Shown: positions 1-10,562 of the stretch, in pieces
How positions within the stretch are numbered: position 1 is the stretch's first letter
How the letters are laid out: every line of letters starts with the position of its first letter
Source of the DNA: Phoronis australis
Taxonomy: Eukaryota > Phoronida > Phoronidae
Reading direction: 5' to 3'
Assembly (NCBI GenBank): GCA_002633005.1
Contig: NMRA01001198.1
Coordinates: 1-37,098 of the forward strand
DNA: 37,098 nt
Position numbers and translations under genes: made by a program
Notes under the pieces: generated by a model
The model's database searches: none
Told to the model about the DNA's origin: nothing
The model's input: the letters and a program-made list of their open reading frames with translations, nothing else

Positions 1-554
1 AAACAACGAGTGATGATGACTTCCTAGAGGATCTGACCGCCGCTGCGCCCTCTTGTGGCATTTTTTGCATCTGTATTTTCCAAATTCCTTGAGACAATTT
101 TATGAAGTTTGGCATTTAGTTCTCTATTGAGTACAGAACACGCATCTATTTTCAGATGAATCATACAAATATACGCCATCTATCAGTCGTTTTGGTCATT
201 TTAAAATCTTTTTCTCTGTCTGCCTAACGTACATGAAAACATCTATAAGAAAATTGCTGACGTTTTATTATTGACCAGTTGGACTATTGTGTGCATTCCT
301 TGCTTTTTTGGATCTGTAGTCGTATCTCTCGAACCTTTGCAAGATATTTGTGAAATGTGGCAAGTGCATTCCTAAGTGATTGTTACAACAGATGAAAAAC
401 TTACTTCGGATATTTTGCGACTCCTAATTGTCATTTTTATGAAATTAATTAACGCTTCCAAAAGCACACTATGTGCAGTGCAGTCGTGGGAGCATTTCAA
501 CTCATTGTGATGCTCTAGTTCACTAAAGTTTAACGACTGTTTGTTTTCTTCAAG
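1..554. other. no recognisable feature
   Basis: Both strands show only short open frames with no family motif. The sequence is AT-rich and non-repetitive within the window. Its right edge is a pyrimidine tract ending in AG at 553-554 that looks like a splice acceptor for the exon that follows, so this stretch is probably intron or intergenic DNA. Confidence 0.5.
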
Positions 555-699
555 GGACGTAAATGGGATGATGCGGCAGCAACTGACATTAAGTTTTGGT
601 GCAGAAAAATGGATTCGAACGACGCCGGTTACTATAAAAATACTGAGAATGGTAGCGTCGAAGGACATTTCACTGGACAACCTTCACATTGTTTCAAAG
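555..699 (+). CDS. predicted internal exon, possibly VMO-I-like secreted protein
   Basis: A 145-base open segment follows an acceptor-like tract (TTTGTTTTCTTCAAG) and ends at AAAG|GTATGT, a strong donor. Starting in phase 0, it reads through without a stop and encodes a Trp- and Cys-containing segment with the core WDDAAATDIKFWC, followed by a Gly/Asn-rich part and PSHCFK. The pattern W-D-D-x-A-x-T-D-I-K-[FL]-[WY]-C resembles the repeated GDDTALNGIRLYC-type motif of vitelline membrane outer layer protein I (VMO-I), an extracellular beta-prism protein. That is a by-eye resemblance of about 13 residues and not proof. It could be an exon of another cysteine-containing secreted protein. No flanking exon was identified on this strand. 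The exon ends in phase 1. Part of it recurs after the N at 780. Confidence 0.4.
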
Positions 700-935
700 G
701 TATGTGTGCTACGCAGTGTATGCGAGTTTCACTGAATGCATATTTTCTATATGGTGTTCAGATCCTCCCCCTTCTTTGCNGACGGTTACTATAAAAATAC
801 TGAGAATGGTAGCGTCGAAGGACATTTCACTGGACAACCTTCACATTGTTTCAAAGGTACGTTGCTACGCAGTGTATGCGAGTTTCACTGAATGCATATT
901 TTCTATATGGTGTTCAGATCCTCCCCCTTCTTTGC
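626..935. repeat. near-identical ~154-bp duplication flanking a single N
   Basis: Bases 626-779 recur as 783-935 with only a few differences, for example around the splice donor (GGTATGTGTGC against GGTACGTTGC). The single N at 780 lies exactly at the junction. The second copy carries the last ~75 bases of the predicted exon with its own intact donor at 857-858, but lacks the acceptor. This is what appears when two overlapping allelic contigs are joined end to end, so it is probably not a biological tandem duplication. Confidence 0.85.
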
Positions 936-2607
936 TCTATCCAGTTGAAATTTACAGAAAGCGGGAAATGATTGAACATCTGTGTGTATGGGAACAAACA
1001 GCATCGTCACCGATTTCCCCTTCCCAAGTCACCGGTGTTTGAGTTATTGCCCAGATTACAACTTCCGCCCTTTGGTAAACACAAAATTTCACCCGCTCCA
1101 CTGAGCCCCGGTGATCCCTGCCCGTAGGTAAGGTTAGAGGTTAGAGGGCTTTGTGGCGACAAATCATACACTCTGGTTTTTTACATAAAGCTTTTGACGG
1201 CTGACCCGCTGAATATTCCCCAGATAAAATGTTCAAATTTTGGGGCGATTAATGGGAGTGCCGAGAGCACATCAACATTAAAAAGCAACAATCGTAACTA
1301 CTGATCCCATGAAAGATTTCTTGATCATGCTAGGCATGGGAATAGAAGTCAATTGGCGGGTTTGGCCGTGCATCGCCCGATATCTAACCTAAGCATAAAC
1401 GACATTCCACCAGTGGGAGTGATCGTGTGCCAATAAAGTTGCCGGGTAAGTAAGCTCCATTACTAAAGATGATTTATCAGGACCGTAGACCCCCAATAAT
1501 ACGGAGGTGTCACGCTGCAAAAAGGTGAGCGGTTGGCAAGTAGGCCTGCGAACTGCAGTCAAAGATTCTGCAGTCGAGAAAAGAAAGCGAAGGCGAAATA
1601 TGAGAGAGAAAATTTTTGTTATCGACCAATCCTGGATTGTCACTGTAAGACCCCTTGCCAGGACGTTTTTTTCGCGTATTATATAGATGGTACAGATTTT
1701 AAAATTCCGGAAGACAATTTTTAGGAAATGCAAAACCGCATTTCTTCAGGGACTACTCTCTGGAAAAAAGGAACCAGCTGTCGTGTTCTTGTTTCCTTTT
1801 TGAAAGCGCGGATCACGTGTCATAAACTGGGAACTCTGCGGAGAGAGGCTCTTATGATAACATTAATTGCTGCTCATTTCCTGTTTCTGAAATTAAATTT
1901 TCTTCCATAATTTAGGTCCCCAATCTTGGAAGTGATGGGATGAATGGTCACACTTTTCCCCTCTCTCTTTTTTACACACCTTCTTCTTTCATTAGGGCCG
2001 CTCACGGAGGGCTGAGTCCGAACCAAAGATAGAATCAATTGCCTCTCTTATGTTTTTGAGAAATTATAAAAGCTTGAGGTCATCCCTTAAAGGTTAGGCA
2101 CGTGTTCCCTCAATAATTTGCAAGCGCCAGGATGAAACCGTTGCGATCGACATACAGTAGGCGATGGTCGGGAGAACAGGCAGTCTAAAAAAATAAGACG
2201 GCGGTGTGCCTTGAGATTTTATGAGCTTAATTTGGTCTAAAATAACGATTCTTCAGTTCTTCCAAGCCCAGGGATGACTTCTAAACAGAGTAAGGCCCAT
2301 TTTACAGCGATAAGCGACGTAAATCAAAACTTGTGTTTTTTTGAAATTACGGATTTAAATGTCTCTTCAAAAATCAGTTCGCGACTACTTTGAAACGAGT
2401 TTCTGTCCAACCAATCTCCACGGACAAAAGAAAATCTTATTCACAAATAATTAATTCTGTTAATATGTGTTTTAGATGCGGCCATATGCAGTATCCAAAC
2501 GCGCATTGAGGAACACCAAGGAAACGGAGACGACACGGGTCTTAACGATGTTACATTCAATTGTTGCAGTCTATCAAATGGCGGCTCACCAGTTGGTTAA
2601 CGTTATG
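936..2607. other. long stretch without recognisable genes
   Basis: No domain, splice-bounded exon or structured RNA was recognised on either strand. The longest open frame, 114 codons on the minus strand (1389-1733), has no recognisable motif and low-complexity hydrophobic composition, and is probably a chance frame. A short GGTTAGA-like run occurs near 1123-1150 but is only two units long. Confidence 0.5.
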
Positions 2608-3534
2608 CGCTAACTGCGAAGAGATAGTTTACAAGGCATGAGGATGAGATAAAAGTTCATATAAACACCCCAACATATTTTTTTAAATTTTTATTCACTC
2701 GTCCGTGTTTTCATTGTTGTTGGTTTAACTAAATCATATTGCATACTAATGAAGAGCCCAGTCATACTCCTTTTCAACGATACCACATTCTGTCAAAAAA
2801 TGTTCATTGTGTTTAGTAACTTTGCTGCCAAAGAGACCTTGGTAGCAACGTGAATGTTGTAAATTCAAGTTTGAACATTCAGCTTTTTCAATAGCAATTA
2901 CAGGACTGGTTCCATGATAACAAAAACTTATGACGATTTGGCAACACCTAAAAACACTTTATTTATTGAGCAACTGAGTTATAGACAGTAGTAATAGACT
3001 GACTGGTAGACAACACTGATATTCTTTTCAGTATCAGGTTGAAGAACCATTCGCAGTCACTACAGCGACATACCNCGCTAACTGCGAAGAGATAGTTTAC
3101 AACGCATGAGGATGAGATAAAAGTTCATATAAACACCCCAACATATTTTTTAAAATTTTTATTCACTCGTCCGTGTTTTCATTGTTGTTAGTTTAACTAA
3201 ATCATATTGCATACTAATGAAAAGCCTAGTCATACTCCTTTTCAACGATACCACATTCTGTCAAAAAATGTTCATTGTGTTTAGTAACTTTGCTGCCAAA
3301 AAGACCTTGGTAGCTAAGTGAATGTTGCAAATTCAAGTTTGAACATTCAGCTTCTTCAATAGCAATTACAGGGCTGTTTCCATGATAACAAAAACTTATG
3401 ACAATTTGGCAACATCTAAAAACACTTTATTTATTGAGCAACTGAGTTATAGACAGTAGTGATAGACTTGACTGATAGACAAAACTGATATTATCAGGTT
3501 GAAGAACCATTCGCAGTCACTACAGCGACATACC
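2608..3534. repeat. duplicated Tc1/mariner 3' terminal region joined at an N
   Basis: Bases 2608-3074 recur as 3076-3534 with scattered substitutions and small indels, and the N at 3075 is the junction. Each copy begins with CGCTAACTGCGAAGAGAT and ends inside the transposase C-terminal coding sequence of a minus-strand Tc1/mariner element. The segment is therefore the element's 3' untranslated and terminal region plus the end of the gene. The head-to-tail arrangement with the N at the joint points to an allelic or overlap join in the assembly. Confidence 0.8.
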
Positions 3535-3864
3535 TTCACATGCTGTTTACTAGACTGGCGACGCGTTGCTGTTTGATGGGGTTCCACTCTTGCGTCAGTA
3601 ATCAGCCCCAATGGTTGTGTTGGTTACTCGCGCGTCCGATTTGGTAAACATTTTTCATAATAAACATTCGAAAAAATTTGGCCCCACAGGTGTTCGATAG
3701 GGTTCAAGTCTGGGCTGGATGCGGGTCATTCCATTTGAAGAAAGCTGCAAACTGGACACTCTAAACACAATTTGCACAATTGTGATTCATACCGAGCCTG
3801 CTAGCAGCTGGAGGTCCATGCTATCACTAAGAGTCTCATAAACTTGGTCTTTATCCCCAATCGG
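3494..3864 (-). pseudogene. Tc1/mariner transposase, C-terminal fragment
   Basis: On the minus strand this segment encodes the end of a Tc1/mariner DDE transposase, the enzyme that cuts and pastes the element through a D-D-D/E catalytic triad. The diagnostic block SPDLNPIEHLWG around the last catalytic acidic residue is intact. Further on, TQEWNPIKQQRVASLVNSM and YVAVVTANGSST match the usual C-terminal tail, ending at a TGA at 3494-3496. Decay is clear: the Trp codon expected a few residues before SPDLN is TGA, the tail lies in a different frame from the catalytic block, and another stop falls after NSM. The upstream part stops being recognisable at 3864, where a different inverted-repeat element begins. 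The N-terminal DNA-binding half and the first two catalytic Asp residues are not seen. The copy is inactive. Confidence 0.85.
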
Positions 3865-4534
3865 TGTGCTGGTTTCCAGTTCAATTTTCCATTTTGAAAT
3901 TGAAAAATGAAACATGGAATATTGACTCAAAATTCAATGTCCTATTTTCAGTCTGAAATTGCAAAAATGAAATTTTGATTCCGTATTTCGTATTTTTATT
4001 TTTCAATTTGAAATTGAAAAATGAAACATTGACCTGTCAATATTCCATGTTTCAATATGAGTCGTCTTACCGCCGACGCTTTACAACCAATCACAGCGTT
4101 GCTTTACTGAACACTATCCTGATTGGTTGAAATGTTTTATTTTCTTGTATCATCTTCTGGATAAATGATAAACAATCGTCAAGCGTAGACAGTGTCAAAT
4201 TCAGAGTGTTGTTTTCACGAAACATCAAGGTTTGGTTTACTGGTTACGTAATTGATTGACGCGTGGGCGGATCTTAAATTATGTTATACGCATTTTGATT
4301 AGCTGCCTGTCAACTAATTGCAGCGGTTTTGGAATTGGAAAAACGCGTCGTAGAATATTGAACGCCGATTCCCAATTTCATGATTCAATTAAGAATGGAA
4401 ATTTGAAACGTCAAATATTGACCATTATTTCGTGGTTTATTTGAGAATGGAAATATGAATCATGAAATATTGACTATTATTTCAGATTTCATTTTTCAAT
4501 TTCAAATTGAAAATTGAACTAGAAACCAGCACAC
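3864..4534. mobile_element. 671-bp non-autonomous element with 48-bp inverted termini
   Basis: The left end (3864-3912) and the reverse complement of the right end (4487-4534) match over about 48 bases, both starting GTGTGCTGGTTTC, with two substitutions and one indel. Inside the left arm an 18-bp perfect inverted pair occurs (3909-3926 and 4036-4053), and variants of a GAAACATGGAATATTGAC-like unit recur in both arms, giving a fold-back character. The element has no coding capacity beyond a 62-codon chance frame and replaces the 5' continuation of the Tc1 transposase, so it probably inserted there. No convincing target-site duplication is visible, so the superfamily is left open. It is MITE- or foldback-like. 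Confidence 0.75.
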
Positions 4535-4603
4535 GGACCATCCCCCTCCCCCGAGTTAATCACCAGCACATCGCAGGTGGTGACACAGCTTGGCAAAAAC
4601 AGG

Positions 4604-4800
4604 GAAAGTTGCGACATTCACTTTGAGACCAAGCCCTCTTTGGCAGCATGTAAAAAATCATTGTCATAATGTGGTATTGTTGGTAATCTTTCCATTGGTA
4701 TGCCACATAATTTAAACAAACCTAAAGTAATGAAAACAGGGACGAGTGAACATAAATTTCCAAACTTCTGCTGAGGTGTTTATATTATGACAAACTAAAA
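4604..4800. repeat. inverted copy of the Tc1/mariner terminal region
   Basis: Read on the plus strand, this segment resembles the reverse complement of 2660-2860 in order and spacing: ACATTCACTT, CTTTGGCAGCA, AATGTGGTAT, AATGAAAACA, GGACGAGTGAA, and a closing GAGGTGTTTATAT. It could be the other long terminal inverted repeat of the same Tc1-like element, putting the element at roughly 2.65-4.80 kb with the 671-bp insertion inside. Alternatively it is a separate inverted fragment. Similarity decays after 4800. Confidence 0.6.
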
Positions 4801-5345
4801 TAATACAGATATCAATTAATACAAAATTTAATAATATGTCGAGCTGTAAAGGTGGATGGCAATCTGCACCAAACTACTACAGGTATTGATAAATTCAAAA
4901 GTTTTAGATGTTGAGACATTGACATGAGAAAATTCAAAATAAATAGCTTTAAAAGGGATGGGAGGGAGGGTTATAGAAAAATTGAATTAAAATTTCTGAG
5001 CTGACCACAAAATATATACGATGGCACAGTGTTGAAACAATACACAAAAATCACGTGATACCAGTAAGGCAATAGGGGAATCCAAAGAGGGCCACCTGCC
5101 GGCGAATCAAAACGTGATAATGAGAAAGAAGCAGCATAGCTTATATAAAAAATGAATACTTTACAATCATATTTTCATGCGCTAACTGCGAAGCGATGCC
5201 GAAGCTACTATACAAAGAAGCGATGCACGAGGATGAGATAAAAGGACACATATATTATGACAAAATAAACTACTACAGGTATTGATAAATACAAAAGTTA
5301 TGTAATATGTTGAGCTGTAAATATGGGTGGCAATGTGCCACAGAC
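4801..5345. repeat. rearranged fragments of the Tc1-associated repeat
   Basis: At 5178-5245 the sequence repeats the outer end of the Tc1 terminal region (CGCTAACTGCGAAG and GAGGATGAGATAAAAG) with an internal insertion. Two further short blocks are shared in direct orientation: ACTACTACAGGTATTGATAA at 4876 and 5271, and AATATGTYGAGCTGTAAA near 4831 and 5306. The two blocks occur in opposite order, so a repeat copy was rearranged or only partly duplicated. No coding signal is seen. Confidence 0.55.
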
Positions 5346-5575
5346 GCAACAGAAGGATGCATCCGGCCACTCATTGAAGAGCGAGCTAAACAGAGAGTAA
5401 AGTATATTGTTTTGGGTAAAATGGAGTAAAAGGAACTACGAATATAAGAAAGAGGCTATCATGGAATTGGAAAGCTGGATAACATGGCAATCTAAAGATA
5501 TATACAACACACAACAGGGAATCGATGTGAGAGTACACAGCTAACACGGAGCGGTGATAACCAAAGAATATACAN

Positions 5576-5780
5576 ATCATCCTCGGGCTAACGCCCCTCG
5601 GGCGATAATTCTCCAAAATCCACTCGGGCTCTAGATAACGGGGGATAACGATTTCGCCATGTAATAATCTATATTTATCCTATACGTGTGATAGTATGTC
5701 CATGAAATACGGGTCGTATTGTGAGATTTGATATGGAAGAACTACTTTTCCGTATTCAACGCGCGTTGAATACGGATGCC
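5576..5780. repeat. CG-rich repeat remnant with perfect 26-bp palindrome
   Basis: After the N at 5575 the composition changes abruptly to short CG-rich phrases (CCTCGGGCTAACGCCCCTCG, then CACTCGGGCT and two GATAACG motifs). Bases 5750-5775 form a perfect 26-bp palindrome, starting CCGTATTCAACGC and reading identically on both strands. A related ATACGGGTCGTATT motif lies at about 5707. This looks like part of a non-autonomous repeat, but no ends or target duplication were found. Unlike the other Ns, the one at 5575 is not clearly flanked by a duplication. Confidence 0.45.
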
Positions 5781-6830
5781 TGCTTTCTCGCCAAAATTCC
5801 CTGCTGAGCACACAATACACTACAATTAGTAGAAACATAGTTGTATATATAGCATCAATTAGGGTTCAGCTCCGTGCGCAATATTTTCAAATTCCGATAC
5901 TAAGATATGCGTTCTCAAAACTAAACAAAAAGTGAAATAAAATATTATTGACAATTTTTCTAAATATACAATGAAATTTTGCACCTGAGCAGGACACTTA
6001 AATTACAAAAAAGTCTCGAACTTGCCACAATATATTTGGGATTAAGAAAGCAATAAACATTACCAATGCATGCCTCCTTTTGGTCACCTATCGCACTATA
6101 CCAGTTAAGGTTCTTTACGGTCAAATATGAGTCAATTTTTAAATTCGTTCTCAAAACAATCAAAATACGTCGAGCCGAAAAAAGTGCAACTGCTGTAAAC
6201 ATTGTATTTTTGTCAATTTTATGATAATTTTCGGAATACTTTCTATCTAAAAATGATAAGAACCGCGCGTAAGGAGCATTTTTAAGAAGTGTCTGAACGT
6301 GCATCAGCCACAACGTCCGGGTGTCCTGCACAGATATTACTCAGCAAAGTCAAGAAAAATCGTCAGAAATGTAAGCAGACTTTAACTTAGAAATAGATTT
6401 AGCCCAAACTCTGACGAAAATACTGAAAATAGCAGATATGCACACTAAGCCTGTAGCTGTTGTAAAATATCACTTGAACTGCCGTATTGAAAAAAGATGA
6501 TAAACCACAACAAAACAAGCGGAGCAATCTGTGTAAACCCGCTTCTTTAAAGTATCCTCAGTGTGGCTCATAGGATAAATAGGTTATACAACGTACGTGT
6601 TTGTACCAGTGTGTTATCATATCTCGATTCGTGATATGCAAAAGTATTTGAACTCGGGCTTCGTACGTTGTAAAACCTATATGTATGCCATACGTACAGA
6701 AATACATATGGGTATATTCCTAAATACATACATACAAGGGAACATAGAACTGTGGCAATGGAAACATCTAGAGTCCTTGTTAAAAAAGCTAACATGGAGA
6801 GAATAACAATAGATAGACTAGGGAGTTAAC
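5781..6830. other. no recognisable feature
   Basis: AT-rich sequence in which no motif, exon or repeat was recognised. A 123-codon minus-strand frame (5960-6331) has no family signature and no splice or start context that separates it from chance. Confidence 0.45.
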
Positions 6831-6922
6831 CAACATCAAGTATTATAAGGAATGGGAATAATTGCTCGGTAGTGAAAACTCTGAAAAGTTTAGAGGTAGA
6901 GTGGTGATGAAAAGAGGGCTGG

Positions 6923-7145
6923 GCACTAGCCATACAGTTGCTCCTATGACTAAAATCGGGATGAGTGAATCAGGACACTGGCAATACATTTGCCCTAGAG
7001 TGGAATATGTTTGTGAGTGACACTGGACACTGGCAATACAGGTGCCGTACAGGTAATACAGTCACCCCTATGATGATAAGTGTCGGTGAATGGAACTGGG
7101 CACGGACAATATTGTTGCTCGGTTAGTGAAAAACGTGTGATGAAG
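6923..7145. repeat. degenerate minisatellite, about 50-bp unit
   Basis: A motif of the form GGGCACT(A/G)GCNATACAGTTG followed by CCTATGA and GTGAAT recurs about four times, with starts near 6928, 6972, 7023 and 7096. One unit contains an internal partial repeat of GCAATACAGGTG/GGTAATACAGTC. Spacing varies and each unit has many substitutions and indels, so this is an old tandem array. A preceding TTGCTCGGTAGTGAAAA at about 6862 and TTGCTCGGTTAGTGAAAA near 7115 are also related. Confidence 0.55.
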
Positions 7146-9658
7146 TTGAGCACTGGTAAACACTGAAAGTTACCTGTAACTTTACACAAAAACTAAAAAG
7201 CACTAAGGATAGCTCAGAACTGACTCGTAAACAAAAACTGACTCGATAGCTTTCATAGTCAGACTGAAAAGAAATTGGCGAGAAATTCTTGCCTCCCAAA
7301 ACGTCACTTCCGGAGTAAAGAACGAATAACTAATTGAATTACGAAAAGCTGTAATAAAGTGCAAAATATGTCTGGGATAACCAACGAACCTCATTTTTGC
7401 TAACAATTACATGAAAAACGGTTGCCTTCGCCTTTAAATACTTCAATCAGACTGTTCACGCGGCGGATCACATCCTATATGTATGTACTTGCGGGTTAGG
7501 TTACAAGTTTTCTCTAATAAAAGAAACAGCTTTAAATATAAAGATTTATTACTTCAAAAGAGACAACAAAGATGAAAGCAACGGTAAAGCATTGAAATTG
7601 TAACAATTCCTGAAAATAATTAAATAGTTGATATTGAAGTTACCGAGGAATCGGGCCCTGAGTTGCAAACGATAAGATATTTAGCAAATAAAAAAGAGGC
7701 ATAATTAACAGTTTTGTACCAGATGTTACGTTTGGGACCTCATTGTTGAGTGTTAATTATACAATTGCAATTTTAATACTTCAAGCTATTGTGGGAAAGT
7801 TTGATGATCGAACCGGCTAACGACGTCGAGTCCACATTGACCCACTTCGTCATATCAGAGGGCACTGTTGTAGTAGTCACAGGAATGCAATAAGGAAAAC
7901 AATATCACATGGCCCTATTGCTCTCGACTTATTCAACACGTATGGGATAAATTACAAGATAAACTGCATTTTGGTTTGCATGAACATAACTCACTGCCGA
8001 ACTACGAAAATACAACACCGAAAATGATAACAAAAAATAAAAAAACAATTGTGACCAAAATCATCTTGCAGCACTCCAATAATGAAGCAGTTCACCTTCA
8101 TGCTAACTTGTATGTAAAACTGGTCTACTGTTGGAACTAGACATATAGCTTTTATTAACACATAGCTACCGCAATGAATACATCATACCCTATTACAGTT
8201 CCTTCAGTCAATTCGCCCAGTATCACTTCATACGTGAAACAACCATTTTAAGTCATGTGCAACTATCGCGTAATGTCTAAGACCACAGTAGAGGCTTTTG
8301 TAGCTTCCCCAAAACTGAAGAAAATGAGGTGGGTGACGTTAGGCGGCAGTTTTGTGGATTAAATGGGAAATAATTGCCACGAATGGTATTCAGTAGTTTT
8401 TTAAGTTTTATTGAAAACCAAAGTGGATAACACCACTATATGAAAATTATGACAAATGTGGAGAGTGCACATTATTTATCACAAAGGAACAAAAGTACAT
8501 ATGAAACCATACACCGGAATTGTCATAATTGCAACCATTTGACAGTCCAGTCGATATATCTTTTGAAAAATATTGGTTTTAACTGTCCTTGCTTTTCCAT
8601 CCACTTACATGGAAAAGTCACGTGAATAGGTTTCTTTACTCCACCAAAATTAAATAGTCATAATGGTAAAAGAAGCCAAGGAGTCGTGTATTTTTGACAC
8701 TGACATGTTTATTTGGTCAAAACTGAGCGCTGCAACAGAACGTTAAGGAAGGATATGCAAAAATCATGAAATTGCGCGGTTCGAGCTTTCTAACATGAGG
8801 GCCACGACTAAAATATCCAGGCACATAACCAAGAATTCCTACGCTTTTAGAGAGCTTTCTCGCGCTCATATTAGGTCATCACTGTAACATCACGTGGTCC
8901 GCACTATACTTTGAAAGTTCCGTAACTGGGATTTTTTCGCACAAATTACTTGTTTTCGTATCACACCTGTCCCTGTACAGTAATTGTATGAGGTATTCTT
9001 AAGGAAATTGAGCACCATGTACCAATTTCCTATAACGCCTCGGATTCATAAAAGTCTCGCAAGGTCTCACCTACATTGTATCATTCATTTTTCACGTTTT
9101 TGGTCAAGGCGATGTGTCATATGCAAAAGAGTACAGACGAAAAGTTTTCTTGTGGGCAGGAATGGGAAGGTTGGGTTATAACCGCTTTTAATGGTAGCCA
9201 TCCTGTTTTGGATGTACCGCGCAAACTATTTGCCACACACATGACTTATAAGGTTACATGCTTAGAGAGATGACAACATTTAGTAAAATACACAGTCCTC
9301 ATAAAGGTCACAATGTAGACTTAGTGGTTTGAGGCGGGCTGTCGTTCACGCACGAATAGTGACGCTTGTCAATTACAGCTGAACTTTTGCATGTACTATG
9401 GGTTTCAAACGTATTTCAATCTTCTGAACACTGTAAGGGTAATGAAAAAAAATTGTCTCTATTCCCAGAAACATTCCTCGAACATCACAGTCATAAGACG
9501 TAGAACTTTAGTCTTAAAACAATGTTACTAAGTTAAAACAGGGTTTTCTATCGCTCTAAAAGTTTTACATATTTTTCTGCAATGTATGTGCGGCAGCTTC
9601 ACATTCAACACATAACTGTCCATCAAATAACTCCAGAATGTGTAATACGCTCGTTTGA
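7146..9658. other. long stretch without recognisable genes
   Basis: No splice-bounded exon, domain motif, tRNA or long repeat was recognised on either strand across about 2.5 kb. Open frames are all below 70 codons and lack motifs. It is probably intergenic or intronic DNA downstream of the minus-strand CTHRC1-like gene. Confidence 0.45.
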
Positions 9659-9691
9659 CCAATGAGCTATACCAGGAGTATAGCTCATTGG
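9659..9691. promoter_or_regulatory. perfect 14-bp hairpin just past a stop codon
   Basis: CCAATGAGCTATAC (9659-9672) and GTATAGCTCATTGG (9678-9691) are exact reverse complements separated by a 5-base loop. In the minus-strand gene the hairpin begins 9 bases after the TAG stop at 9701-9703, so it would lie at the very start of the 3' untranslated region. The stem is flanked by GTTTGACC and GGTTTGAC. It could be an RNA stem that affects stability or translation, or a recent inverted duplication. Confidence 0.6.
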
Positions 9692-9700
9692 TTTGACATT

Positions 9701-9842
9701 CTATTCTGTTAAAAACACTTCCTCGGCCACCAGACGGCAGGGAGACTCGTAGCACGTGACGGCGTCGTTGTACTCACTGCAGGATTCAACATAGAGACGT
9801 ATGTTGTATGTCCCAGCATCCAACTTGCAAAGCCCTTCCACT
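9701..9842 (-). CDS. CTHRC1-like gene, last exon
   Basis: The exon begins after a good acceptor (CTGTTCGATTTTCAG) and ends at TAG (9701-9703). With a phase-1 intron before it, it encodes VEGLCKLDAGTYNIRLYVES followed by a Cys-containing stretch and LVAEEVF. This matches the end of the globular C-terminal domain of CTHRC1, a secreted, Wnt-linked extracellular glycoprotein, whose human form has [20 protein letters not shown] and ends IIIEELPK. The VEGLC block, a Cys after the beta-strand and the acidic EE near the C-terminus are shared. The usual TGWNS block is replaced here by TCYES. It joins in frame to the exon at 10709-10928. No collagen repeat was found in the window. Part of it recurs at 10002-10071 across the N at 10001. 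Confidence 0.75.
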
Positions 9843-10238
9843 GAAAATCGAACAGGTTTAAATAGGTTGTCATTTGTTGTGAATTGCTTAAACTAACACG
9901 TGACATTTTTGTGCTTTTTGGTGCTTTCAAACACAATGAAAATCATTTTACACCAAGATGAACACTTCTTCTCACCTGGGTGGAATACACTTTTTTCCAA
10001 NTCACTGCAGGATTCAACATAGAGACGTATGTTGTATGTCCCAGCATCTAACTTGCAAAGCCCTTCCACTGAAAATCAAACAGGTTTAAATAGGTAGTCA
10101 TTTGTTGTGAATGGCTTAAACTAAGGTGATCTGCAACTGACATTTTTTATGTTTTTTGGTACTTTCAAACACAATGAAAAGTACTTTACACCAAGATGAA
10201 AATTTCTTTTCACCAGGGTGAAATGCACTTTCCTTCAA
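9774..10238. repeat. duplication of last exon edge and intron across an N
   Basis: Bases 9774-10000 recur as 10002-10238, starting TCACTGCAGGATTCAACATA in both and running from inside the CTHRC1-like last exon into the intron. The N at 10001 is the junction. The copies share most bases but differ by many substitutions and a ~10-base indel (CTAACACGTGAC against CTAAGGTGATCTGCAACTGAC). The second exon piece lacks its 3' part and stop. This is best read as two divergent alleles left in one assembly path. Confidence 0.8.
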
Positions 10239-10562
10239 GGTGAAAAATGACTATATATCCAGTTGGAAAGTAATGTCTACCTCTGCAAAAAGTGTGTTCA
10301 GTTTTTTCCATGGGGTGAAAAGAAATTTTGACCAGTAAAGTACTTTTCGCCCTTATGGAAAGTACCAAAAATTAAAAAGTGTCAAAAAACAGACCACCAT
10401 ACAAAAATCGAGAGGTGAACAAAATAAGTTGCTGTCGCCTCAGTTCAACATGTGGTTCGGTTTTGGACATGTAGGAACTGGGATTGAGCATGTCCTTACT
10501 TCGTGTTTTCAGTGACATCATCATCTCTTAATAAACTCTAGCAAACAAAATTTCAATGTCAT
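10239..10562. other. intronic sequence, nothing recognised
   Basis: This lies between the penultimate and last CTHRC1-like exons on the minus strand. It contains several loosely repeated phrases of the type GGTGAAAA and AAAGTAC, but no ordered repeat unit, exon or structured element could be supported. Confidence 0.45.

Noticed and set aside
1123-1150. Telomere-like GGTTAGA repeats
   Set aside because: Only about two imperfect units, too short to be an interstitial telomeric array.
1389-1733. 114-codon minus-strand frame as a gene
   Set aside because: No motif, no splice signals, overlapped by a plus-strand frame; consistent with chance.
5960-6331. 123-codon minus-strand frame as a gene
   Set aside because: Composition unremarkable, no recognisable domain or start context.
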